Shown piece after piece: positions 20,101-28,296 of a stretch of DNA of 64,000 nucleotides. The position numbers and the translations under genes are program-made. Below the pieces are notes generated by a model. That model had not been told where the DNA came from and did no database searches. It saw only the letters and a list, made by a program, of their open reading frames with translations. The DNA comes from an uncultured Chitinophaga sp. Lineage in GTDB: Bacteria; Bacteroidota; Bacteroidia; Chitinophagales; Chitinophagaceae. How positions within the stretch are numbered: position 1 is the first letter of the stretch; each line of letters starts with the position of its first letter. The stretch lies in NCBI RefSeq assembly GCF_937898475.1, contig NZ_CALEJS010000015.1, positions 186,001 to 250,000 on the forward strand, in the 5' to 3' direction.

Positions 20101-23100
20101 TATCAGCGCTCAGGAATTACCTGGCTGATAAGGTGCCGCATTATATGGTGCCTGCCCACTTTGTGCAGGTAGACAGCATTCCGCTGAACGCCAGCGGTAA
20201 GGCCAACCGGAAACAGTTGCTGGCTTTGGATAAAGCAGCTTTGGCTGACAAGGTAGCTTTTGTTGCGCCCCGTAACGAAAAGGAAAAGGCCCTCATCGCA
20301 GTATGTGAGGCAGTGCTGAACAGGAGGTCGATCAGCATAAAGGAAAACTTCTATAACCTGGGCGGCGATTCCATCAAGTCCATCCAGATGGTATCGCGCC
20401 TGAAACAGGCCGGTTATACCCTGAAGGTGGAGGATATTCTCAGAACCCCGGTGCTGGAAGCGCTGGCATCCCTGCTGGTGATCAATACGCACCAGGTCGA
20501 TCAGTCGCCCGTAACAGGCGTTGTTGCTTTAACCCCCATCCAGCATTATTTCTTTGAGAACACCCCTGTATTACAACATTTCAACCAGTCTATCCTGCTG
20601 AAAAGTCAGGCGCCCATTGACCTGCAGCTACTGGACCGCTGCCTGAAGGAACTGCTTATCCACCACGATGCACTGAGAATGGTATTCACCTTGCAGGATG
20701 GCGTATGGCGGCAGTTTAATAATGCTGCTGATGCAGTGGGAGAGCTGATCAGCTCATGGGACCTCTCCGCTGCTGCAGATCCCCTGGAAGAAATGAAACG
20801 GCTGACCACAGAGCTGCAGGCCGCCTTTGATCTTTCATGCGGCCCCCTGCTAAAGGCAGCTCATTTCAGGCTGGCAGACGGAGAACGGCTGGCCATCATC
20901 ATCCATCACCTGGTAACAGATGGAATTTCGTGGCGCATACTGATAGAAGACCTGCTGGCTTTGTATCAGCAATACCAGGAAAACAATGTGCCGGTGTTAC
21001 CTGCAAAAACAGACTCCTACCAGCGATGGGCCAGCCTGCAGCAGGAATATGCCAACAGCGGGAAAATTCTGAAGGAAGCGGCCTGCTGGACCAGCATCTG
21101 TGAAAAAGATGTACCCGTCATCAGAACAGACCATCCGCACAGCGGCCCCCTGTTCCTGGAAGATAAAGTTACCTTCTCCCTGGACGAACAGACCACCCGG
21201 CTGCTGCAGACAAAATTCCATACCATATACAATACCGAAGTGAACGATGTATTGCTGACGGGCCTGGGGCTGGCCATCAGTGAAGTGTTCGGCCAGCAGC
21301 AGGTGGTCGTAAAGATGGAAGGCCATGGAAGAGAGGAGATTATTGACAATGCAGACATCAGCAGAACAGTGGGCTGGTTCACAACCATGTATCCCTTTAT
21401 ACTGGAGGTGGAGTCTGCAGGTAATGCTGTGGACAGCCTGATCAGGGTAAAGGAAGATCTGCGGAAGATACCCAACAAAGGCATCGGTTATGGCATGCTG
21501 AAATACCTGAACAAAGACTACCATCATCTGCATTATACCCCTTCGGTATTGTTCAATTTCCTGGGTGATTTTGATACCACGTTTGCAGACAGGAATGACA
21601 CCGGTTTCAGTTATGCCACGGAAGCAATAGGTCCTAACATTGCCCGGGAGAATACCGACGAGGTGTTGCTCAACATATCCGGATCTTTTGTTGGCGGCCG
21701 CTTGTATATCGGTATCATGTATGCCGCTGCGGTCTATGATGAAGACACCATTGCGCGTTTGCAGGCAGCCTATAAAAAACACCTGGCAGCACTGATTGAA
21801 ACCGTATCCGGCGAGCCGCACCGTTTTAAAACGCCTTCAGACCTGACCTACCGCGACCTCAGCATGCAGGAGCTGGCGGTACTGAATGCCGCACATAATA
21901 TCGAAGATGTATATGAGCTGTCTCCCTTGCAGCTGGGAATATACTATCACTGGCTCAGGGACGGCGCCAGTTCACAGTACGTAGAACAGATCTCCTACCG
22001 CATACAGGCAAAGGAGCTTAGTATACCATTGATCCATACTGCCTATGAGAGACTGGTGGAACGCTACGCTGTGCTGAGAACGGGGTTTGCAGGTAAGGTA
22101 AAGGACTTTCCTTTGCAGGTGGTAAGAACTGGCGTACAGGCCCGGTTTTTCTATGAGGAGATCCCCGCCGCTATAACCGGTGAAGATGATATAGCGGATT
22201 ATATTAAGCAGTACAAAACGGCTGACAGGAACGCGGGCTTTAAGCTGGCGGATGATTCGCTGATGCGCCTGAAGATACTCAGGGTGGATGAAACGCACTA
22301 TGAGTTTATCTGGAGCCATCATCACATACTGATGGATGGATGGTGCATGAGCATCCTGATACAGGATTTTAACCGCATACTGCAGGCCGTTACCAGGCAG
22401 CTGCCTCCTGCCTTGCCCGCACCGAAGCCTTATGCAGATTATATCCGCTGGTTAATGGACGTAGACACAGCGGCTTCCCTGGACTACTGGAAAAATTACC
22501 TGGATGAATATACGCAGGCAGCCACCCTGCCTTTTGTTAAAAGTAAACCCGGTGAGGTTTACCGGGAGGGACTTAATTCCCTGAAGGTAGAAGGAAAATT
22601 ACTGGACAGTATACAGGCGCTATGCAGTGAGCTGGGCATAACCCAAAGCACATTCCTGCAAACCGCCTGGGGATTCCTGCTGTCTAAGTATAATCATACC
22701 AATGATGTTGTATTCGGGGCAGTGGTATCCGGCCGTCCTGCTGCGATACCGGGCATTGAGCAGATGGTGGGCCTGTTCATCAATACCATCCCGGTGAGGA
22801 TCCGGTATGAACAGGATGATACGCTCTTCAGCCTGTTGAAGGAGGTGCAGGATGCGGGCATCAACAGCAATGCACATCATTACCTGAACCTGGCAAAGGT
22901 ACAGGCGCAGAGTGAGCTGGGAGCAGCGCTCATCAATCACATCATGGTGTTTGAGAACTTCCCTGTTAAAGACGCGATAAAGGAAAATGCCGATACAGTA
23001 AACGGCAAGGGACCGTCTCTGAGCATTCAGCAGGTAGAGGTGTTTGAGCAAACAAATTATGACCTGGACATCCTGGTATTGCCCTCCTCCGGGGCTTTAC

Positions 23101-26100
23101 AGGTAAACATCCGCTTCAACGCCGGCAGGTATGAGGAAGATGCCATGGCAGCGCTGGCCATTCATTTCTATCATGTAATTGAACAATTTGCCACATCAGG
23201 CAATAAACCCCTGAACCAGGTCAGCTTTCTGCCTGCAGCAGAACGTACGCAGATCCTGGATGTGTTCAATGCCACAACTGTTGCCTATGCACCGGATACC
23301 ACCGTGCTGGATCTGTTCCGGGAAAGAGTGGCCGAACAGCCAGACCAGGTAGCCGTACGCTACCAGGATGCGCAACTGAGCTACCGGGAACTGGATGAGC
23401 GCAGCGGCCAGCTGGCTTACTATTTACGCACCCGCTACCACGTAGGACTGAACGACCTGGTAGGCATACAGCTGGAACGGAGTATATCCATGCTGGTGGT
23501 CATACTGGGTATCCTCAAAGCAGGCGGGGCATATGTGCCCATTGATACCGCCTGCCCGGAAGAACGGTGGCAGTATATAAGAGAGAACAGCCAGTATAAG
23601 GTGTGCATAGATGCCGCCTTCCTGGATGCTTTTCAAGAGGAAGCCGGACCTGTGTTGGAAGACGCCAAGGTACCCTTGTCTGCCTGCGCCTATGCAATTT
23701 ATACCTCCGGCTCTACCGGTCAACCCAAAGGTGTATTGAATGATCATGCAGGATTATACAACCGCCTGCTATGGATGCGGGATAACCTGCACATCGGTCC
23801 GGAAGCAGTGATCCTGCAGAAAACACCCTATACCTTCGATGTGTCTGTATGGGAGCTGCTGATGCCGGGCATCACGGGCAGCAAGCTGGTATTTGCCGCG
23901 CCGGAAGGGCATAAGGATCCTGCCTACCTGCAATCACTGATCAGCAGGGAGCAGGTCAGCATTGTGCATTTTGTGCCGTCTATGCTGGGCATTTTCCTGG
24001 AAGAGCTGGATGCCGCCAGCTGCCGCAGCCTGCAGCATGTAGTGTGCAGCGGGGAAGCATTATCGCCCGTACTGGTAGCCGCCTTTAAAGAGAAACTGCC
24101 CTGGGTGCGGCTGCATAACCTGTACGGACCTACGGAGGCGGCCATAGATGTTACCGCCATAGACCTTACGGAGGTAGACACGAACGTTTCAGGGGTAAGC
24201 ATCGGCAAACCGGTAGCCAATACGCGCATCTATATAGTAGATCGTAACCTGCAGCTGCAGCCGGTCGGTGTGCCCGGCGAGCTGCTGATAGAAGGTGTAC
24301 AGGTAGCACGGGGTTATCTGAACCAGGCGGCACTCAGTGCGGAGAAATTTATTGCCAGTCCGTTTACCACCGGTGGCCGTGCCTATCGTACCGGCGACCT
24401 GGCCAAATGGCTGCCCAATGGCGAGATAGCTTATATGGGGCGGATGGACGACCAGGTAAAGATCCGTGGCAACCGCATAGAACCGGGAGAGATAGAAACC
24501 CGTTTGTTGAGCTATGGGCTGGTAGAGCAGGCAGCCGTGGTGGTAAAAGGAGAGGGCCTTCGCAAATACCTGGTGGCCTATGTGCTGCCGCGTGAGGGTT
24601 ACAGCCGGGAGGCATTGTACAATTACCTAAGCGCCCGGCTGCCGGAGTACATGATCCCCGGCATTATCATGGAGCTGGAAAGCTTTCCGCTGACCAGCAG
24701 CGGGAAACTGAACCGCCGTGCCTTACCGGAGCCGCAGGGCGAGGGCTTGGCTGCTGAAGCCTACGAAGCGCCCCGCAATGAAATGGAATCTTCCCTGGCC
24801 ATTATCTGGCAGGAAGTACTGGGCCTTGAAAAGGTAGGTATCCATGATAATTTCTTCCGCATAGGCGGAGATTCCATCATCTCCATACGGCTGATCAGCA
24901 GGATCAACCGGCAGTTCAATGCCGCCTTAACCATTGGCCAGTTATACCAGTTTAATACCATTGCCGCATTGAGCGGACTGTTAAAGGATGATCTTGACGC
25001 TGCTGCCATCTGGCAAAGCGTAAAGCAGGAGATCACCGGCAGCGTAGACCGCCTGCGTGAGCAGGTACTCGGGATGATCCCCAATGCAGCCGCCATAGAA
25101 GACATTTACCCGATGAGTGATATACAGAAGGGTATGGTTATCCTGTCTGCATTAAATCCGGAGGCGGCTGTTTATCACGATCAGTTCACATTCACTATAC
25201 CGAAAGTAAATCCTGATATATTCAGGGAGGCTTTCACCCGATTAACGTGGAAGCATCCCACCTTACGTACAAGATTTGATCTTACCAGTTATGACCAGGA
25301 AGTTCAGATCGTTGACAAAGAAATACCTGTGACAATCGGTTACCAGGACATCAGCAATTTGGATAAAGCTGCGCAGGAACAGCATATCAGCAATTTTATG
25401 CTTGCCTGCCGTCAGCAGGCATTCAATGTGATGACGGGCCCATTGTGGCGGGCAGATATCTTCAGCTTGTCGCCGGATAAAGATGCCTTTTTGTTCCGTT
25501 TCCATCATGCCATACTGGATGGATGGAGTGTTGCTTCCCTGAATACAGAGCTGTTTAAAATATACCGGCAGCTGGAGAAAGATCCCGCCGCCCTTACGCT
25601 GGAAAAACTGCAGCTTACCAACAGGGACGCCATAATAGCGGCGCTTTGTGAAAAACAGGATGCAGCCGCCATCCGGTTCTGGCAGGAAGAGCTGGCAGAC
25701 TACAAACGCCTGCAACTCTTTGAGAACAACCCATGTGAGCAAAGTCTTACAAAAAACTACGACTTCAGGTTTAAATACCAGCTGGAAGAAAAATGCCGTA
25801 CCGCAGGCCTGTCTGTTAAGACGGTGATATATGGCGCTTTTGTATACGTACTTAAGCTGCTGGGCTACGAGGATGATTTCATTATCGGCATGGTCACCAA
25901 CAACAGGCCTCTGATGGAAGACGGCGACAAGCTGCTGGGCTGTTTCTTAAATACCATACCTGCCCGGAACCGGCTGGAAGACGTTCACCAGCTGACATGG
26001 GACGCCTTCTTTAAAAACCTGGAAGCACAACTGACCCGCTTAAAAAGCAAAGAACGCCTGACACTATACGAAATATCGAAAGTAACAAATGAGAACGCAA

Positions 26101-28262
26101 CAGGAGGGTCTCCCTTCTTTGATATCATGTACAATTATGTGGACTTCCACATCTATGATGAAATAAGCACTGCAGGTAATAACGGTAATACAAGCGGCAG
26201 CGATGACCGTCTGAATGTGAACGATCATGTTTCCAGGAACACTGCGCTTGACCTGAACGTGAACCTCTCCGGCAAGGGGCTGCAACTGATCTATAACCTC
26301 AGGCGAACGCTCATCCCTGGTATTACCCTGGAAAAGATGCAGGAATGCCTTGATCATGTGTTGTCAGCTTACCTGGATGCTCCAGACCGGAAAACCGGGG
26401 AGATCAGCTTTCTGCCTGCAGCGGAACGTACGCAGATCCTGGATGTGTTCAATGCCACAACTGTTGCCTATGCCCCGGATACCACCGTGCTGGATCTCTT
26501 TCGGGAAAGAGTGGCCGAACAGCCAGACCAGGTAGCCGTACGCTACCAGGATGCGCAACTGAGCTACCGGGAACTGGATGAGCGCAGCGGCCAGCTGGCT
26601 TACTATTTACGCACCCGCTACCACGTAGGACTGAACGACCTGGTAGGCATACAGCTGGAACGGAGTATATCCATGCTGGTGGTCATACTGGGTATCCTCA
26701 AAGCAGGCGGGGCATATGTGCCCATTGATACCGCCTGCCCGGAAGAACGGTGGCAGTATATAAGAGAGAACAGCCAGTATAAGGTGTGCATAGATGCCGC
26801 CTTCCTGGATGCTTTTCAAGAGGAAGCCGGACCTGTGTTGGAAGACGCCAAGGTACCCTTGTCTGCCTGCGCCTATGCAATTTATACCTCCGGCTCTACC
26901 GGTCAACCCAAAGGTGTATTGAATGATCATGCAGGATTATACAACCGCCTGCTATGGATGCGGGATAACCTGCACATCGGTCCGGAAGCAGTGATCCTGC
27001 AGAAAACACCCTATACCTTCGATGTGTCTGTATGGGAGCTGCTGATGCCGGGCATCACGGGCAGCAAGCTGGTATTTGCCGCGCCGGAAGGGCATAAGGA
27101 TCCTGCCTACCTGCAATCACTGATCAGCAGGGAGCAGGTCAGCATTGTGCATTTTGTGCCGTCTATGCTGGGCATTTTCCTGGAAGAGCTGGATGCCGCC
27201 AGCTGCCGCAGCCTGCAGCATGTAGTGTGCAGCGGGGAAGCATTATCGCCCGTACTGGTAGCCGCCTTTAAAGAGAAACTGCCCTGGGTGCGGCTGCATA
27301 ACCTGTACGGACCTACGGAGGCGGCCATAGATGTTACCGCCATAGACCTTACGGAGGTAGACACGAACGTTTCAGGGGTAAGCATCGGCAAACCGGTAGC
27401 CAATACGCGCATCTATATAGTAGATCGTAACCTGCAGCTGCAGCCGGTCGGTGTGCCCGGCGAGCTGCTGATAGAAGGTGTACAGGTAGCACGGGGTTAT
27501 CTGAACCAGGCGGCACTCAGTGCGGAGAAATTTATTGCCAGTCCGTTTACCACCGGTGGCCGTGCCTATCGTACCGGCGACCTGGCCAAATGGCTGCCCA
27601 ATGGCGAGATAGCTTATATGGGGCGGATGGACGACCAGGTAAAGATCCGTGGCAACCGCATAGAACCGGGAGAGATAGAAACCCGTTTGTTGAGCTATGG
27701 GCTGGTAGAGCAGGCAGCCGTGGTGGTAAAAGGAGAGGGCCTTCGCAAATACCTGGTGGCCTATGTGCTGCCGCGTGAGGGTTACAGCCGGGAGGCATTG
27801 TACAATTACCTAAGCGCCCGGCTGCCGGAGTACATGATCCCCGGCATTATCATGGAGCTGGAAAGCTTTCCGCTGACCAGCAGCGGGAAACTGAACCGCC
27901 GTGCCTTACCGGAGCCGCAGGGCGAGGGCTTGGCTGCTGAAGCCTACGAAGCGCCCCGCAATGAAATGGAATCTTCCCTGGCCATTATCTGGCAGGAAGT
28001 ACTGGGCCTTGAAAAGGTAGGTATCCATGATAATTTCTTCCGCATAGGCGGAGATTCCATCATCTCCATACGGCTGATCAGCAGGATCAACCGGCAGTTC
28101 AATGCCGCCTTAACCATTGGCCAGTTATACCAGTTTAATACCATTGCCGCATTGAGCGGACAGGTACAGCAAAGCACTGTTTTACTCGAAGAAAAAAAGG
28201 AGATCAGGGAAGATATCAGGATGTCATTTGATAAGCTGATGGATGAGGTATTGGGAAACTAA
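17166..28262 (+). CDS. Trimodular NRPS, docking-C-A(Ser)-PCP-E-C-A(Ser)-PCP-C-A(Ser)-PCP
   Basis: The protein has 3698 residues. A TubC-like docking region (1-58) is followed by C1 (HHIISDG near 206), A1, PCP1 (GGDS near 1065) and an epimerase (about 1110-1540; HHLVTDGISW near 1247, also NTEVNDVLL and GYGMLKYL). C2 (HHHILMDG near 1718) directly follows the epimerase and looks DCL-like. A2, PCP2 (near 2567), C3 (HHAILDG near 2780), A3 and PCP3 (near 3627) complete the chain. A1 reads D-V-W-H-F-S-L-I-D; A2 and A3 read D-V-W-H-V-S-L-I-D; all are serine-type. The module 1 residue should be D-serine. A2-PCP2 and A3-PCP3 are almost identical at DNA level, a recent in-frame duplication. There is no thioesterase. 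C3 opens with YPMSDIQKGM and resembles the C domain of the next gene more than C1. Confidence 0.95.
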   Translation: MNISQLLTELNEHDITLSLDEGDLLIDFEGESIAEPLINKIKENKGALVAYLKKYAAQQDFTEIHPAPQQESYPVSFAQKRLWILSQYPEVSKAYIIPNQVELSEELNMEHFRLAIHAVADRHEILRTVFREDQHGEVRQWILPEDALNIDIQFLDFSMLEQPAAEADMYIEADGFKAFDLANGPLFRMSLIKLAPGRYRFYYIMHHIISDGWSLGVLIRDVLSYYHAYRKGVSPNIPPLEIQYKDYACWQLSQLEAGKINKDKDYWHAVFADDIPLLEIPGRPLRPAVKTNRGELLETWLSKATTARLKQFTQAHEGSLFITLLSLWNALLYRYTEQEEIVMGTAVAGRDHAGLEDQIGFYVNTLALRNRIDPTKTFADLYAGVRANALEAFSHQSFPFDLLVESLQLQRDNSRNPLFDVMLTLLSSDTANSRATVSEEQAATIRFRGKRNAKFDIEINGVEAGPQLQLIVNYNADIYDEAFVSQLLRHFSKLTEAVLDNPHLPLSKYDLLLAEEREQLLHAFNNTARPYPDDKTVIQLFEAQVRRTPGSIAVSSAQGVLTYAQLNAAANQLGHYLREQYAIGADDLVGIELSRTPALIIAIYGVLKAGGAYVPLDPANPADRKAYIKADAGCKCTIDEEFMARFNVVAHRYSNADPVPVNDAGSLVYVIYTSGSTGAPKGVMIEHRSLVNRLVWMQHAYPLKSADVILQKTTYSFDVSVWELLWWSMYGASVHLLEPEGEKVPSSIVQSIATAGVTVMHFVPAMLSSFLGYLKEFPEEKKQLRSLKQVFTSGEALSKDHRDELLEALPRVSLMNLYGPTEASIDVTYYDCKEQRNDHIIPIGKPIFNTQLYVLDQHLQLSPVGVKGHLYIAGTGLARGYVNNEALTRKKFIPHPFRPGHLLYDTGDVALWLPDGNIHFLGRADDQVKIRGFRIELGEIEYHIRRKEGIDDAVVLVRETVPGQKDLVAFIVSREAQEVSALRNYLADKVPHYMVPAHFVQVDSIPLNASGKANRKQLLALDKAALADKVAFVAPRNEKEKALIAVCEAVLNRRSISIKENFYNLGGDSIKSIQMVSRLKQAGYTLKVEDILRTPVLEALASLLVINTHQVDQSPVTGVVALTPIQHYFFENTPVLQHFNQSILLKSQAPIDLQLLDRCLKELLIHHDALRMVFTLQDGVWRQFNNAADAVGELISSWDLSAAADPLEEMKRLTTELQAAFDLSCGPLLKAAHFRLADGERLAIIIHHLVTDGISWRILIEDLLALYQQYQENNVPVLPAKTDSYQRWASLQQEYANSGKILKEAACWTSICEKDVPVIRTDHPHSGPLFLEDKVTFSLDEQTTRLLQTKFHTIYNTEVNDVLLTGLGLAISEVFGQQQVVVKMEGHGREEIIDNADISRTVGWFTTMYPFILEVESAGNAVDSLIRVKEDLRKIPNKGIGYGMLKYLNKDYHHLHYTPSVLFNFLGDFDTTFADRNDTGFSYATEAIGPNIARENTDEVLLNISGSFVGGRLYIGIMYAAAVYDEDTIARLQAAYKKHLAALIETVSGEPHRFKTPSDLTYRDLSMQELAVLNAAHNIEDVYELSPLQLGIYYHWLRDGASSQYVEQISYRIQAKELSIPLIHTAYERLVERYAVLRTGFAGKVKDFPLQVVRTGVQARFFYEEIPAAITGEDDIADYIKQYKTADRNAGFKLADDSLMRLKILRVDETHYEFIWSHHHILMDGWCMSILIQDFNRILQAVTRQLPPALPAPKPYADYIRWLMDVDTAASLDYWKNYLDEYTQAATLPFVKSKPGEVYREGLNSLKVEGKLLDSIQALCSELGITQSTFLQTAWGFLLSKYNHTNDVVFGAVVSGRPAAIPGIEQMVGLFINTIPVRIRYEQDDTLFSLLKEVQDAGINSNAHHYLNLAKVQAQSELGAALINHIMVFENFPVKDAIKENADTVNGKGPSLSIQQVEVFEQTNYDLDILVLPSSGALQVNIRFNAGRYEEDAMAALAIHFYHVIEQFATSGNKPLNQVSFLPAAERTQILDVFNATTVAYAPDTTVLDLFRERVAEQPDQVAVRYQDAQLSYRELDERSGQLAYYLRTRYHVGLNDLVGIQLERSISMLVVILGILKAGGAYVPIDTACPEERWQYIRENSQYKVCIDAAFLDAFQEEAGPVLEDAKVPLSACAYAIYTSGSTGQPKGVLNDHAGLYNRLLWMRDNLHIGPEAVILQKTPYTFDVSVWELLMPGITGSKLVFAAPEGHKDPAYLQSLISREQVSIVHFVPSMLGIFLEELDAASCRSLQHVVCSGEALSPVLVAAFKEKLPWVRLHNLYGPTEAAIDVTAIDLTEVDTNVSGVSIGKPVANTRIYIVDRNLQLQPVGVPGELLIEGVQVARGYLNQAALSAEKFIASPFTTGGRAYRTGDLAKWLPNGEIAYMGRMDDQVKIRGNRIEPGEIETRLLSYGLVEQAAVVVKGEGLRKYLVAYVLPREGYSREALYNYLSARLPEYMIPGIIMELESFPLTSSGKLNRRALPEPQGEGLAAEAYEAPRNEMESSLAIIWQEVLGLEKVGIHDNFFRIGGDSIISIRLISRINRQFNAALTIGQLYQFNTIAALSGLLKDDLDAAAIWQSVKQEITGSVDRLREQVLGMIPNAAAIEDIYPMSDIQKGMVILSALNPEAAVYHDQFTFTIPKVNPDIFREAFTRLTWKHPTLRTRFDLTSYDQEVQIVDKEIPVTIGYQDISNLDKAAQEQHISNFMLACRQQAFNVMTGPLWRADIFSLSPDKDAFLFRFHHAILDGWSVASLNTELFKIYRQLEKDPAALTLEKLQLTNRDAIIAALCEKQDAAAIRFWQEELADYKRLQLFENNPCEQSLTKNYDFRFKYQLEEKCRTAGLSVKTVIYGAFVYVLKLLGYEDDFIIGMVTNNRPLMEDGDKLLGCFLNTIPARNRLEDVHQLTWDAFFKNLEAQLTRLKSKERLTLYEISKVTNENATGGSPFFDIMYNYVDFHIYDEISTAGNNGNTSGSDDRLNVNDHVSRNTALDLNVNLSGKGLQLIYNLRRTLIPGITLEKMQECLDHVLSAYLDAPDRKTGEISFLPAAERTQILDVFNATTVAYAPDTTVLDLFRERVAEQPDQVAVRYQDAQLSYRELDERSGQLAYYLRTRYHVGLNDLVGIQLERSISMLVVILGILKAGGAYVPIDTACPEERWQYIRENSQYKVCIDAAFLDAFQEEAGPVLEDAKVPLSACAYAIYTSGSTGQPKGVLNDHAGLYNRLLWMRDNLHIGPEAVILQKTPYTFDVSVWELLMPGITGSKLVFAAPEGHKDPAYLQSLISREQVSIVHFVPSMLGIFLEELDAASCRSLQHVVCSGEALSPVLVAAFKEKLPWVRLHNLYGPTEAAIDVTAIDLTEVDTNVSGVSIGKPVANTRIYIVDRNLQLQPVGVPGELLIEGVQVARGYLNQAALSAEKFIASPFTTGGRAYRTGDLAKWLPNGEIAYMGRMDDQVKIRGNRIEPGEIETRLLSYGLVEQAAVVVKGEGLRKYLVAYVLPREGYSREALYNYLSARLPEYMIPGIIMELESFPLTSSGKLNRRALPEPQGEGLAAEAYEAPRNEMESSLAIIWQEVLGLEKVGIHDNFFRIGGDSIISIRLISRINRQFNAALTIGQLYQFNTIAALSGQVQQSTVLLEEKKEIREDIRMSFDKLMDEVLGN
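23221..24978 (+). repeat. Near-identical A-PCP duplication, copy 1
   Basis: This stretch of about 1.76 kb covers the end of a C-A linker, adenylation domain 2 and PCP2 of the trimodular NRPS. It matches 26404-28161 at an offset of 3183 bp (1061 codons). The few differences I see are at the 5' edge (for example GCAGCA/GCAGCG and CTGTTCCGG/CTCTTTCGG), after which the copies look identical until they diverge just after GAGCGGAC. Confidence 0.93.
26404..28161 (+). repeat. Near-identical A-PCP duplication, copy 2
   Basis: This is the second copy of the block at 23221-24978, covering adenylation domain 3 and PCP3. The intervening condensation domain C3 (about 25050-26390) is unique, so the repeat is A-PCP only and not a whole module. 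Sequence diverges immediately after the PCP, where this copy runs into a short C-terminal tail and the first copy into the C3 linker. Confidence 0.93.
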
Positions 28263-28296
28263 AAAATGTTAATCACAAATAGTAAAAAGATTAAAA

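Noticed and set aside
20900..21830. Second condensation domain instead of an epimerase after PCP1
   Set aside because: HHLVTDGISW, NTEVNDVLL and GYGMLKYL are epimerase motifs, and a separate DCL-like C domain follows.
23221..28161. Insertion sequence or transposon as cause of the repeat
   Set aside because: The repeated block is only A-PCP coding sequence with no transposase, terminal inverted repeats or target duplication visible.
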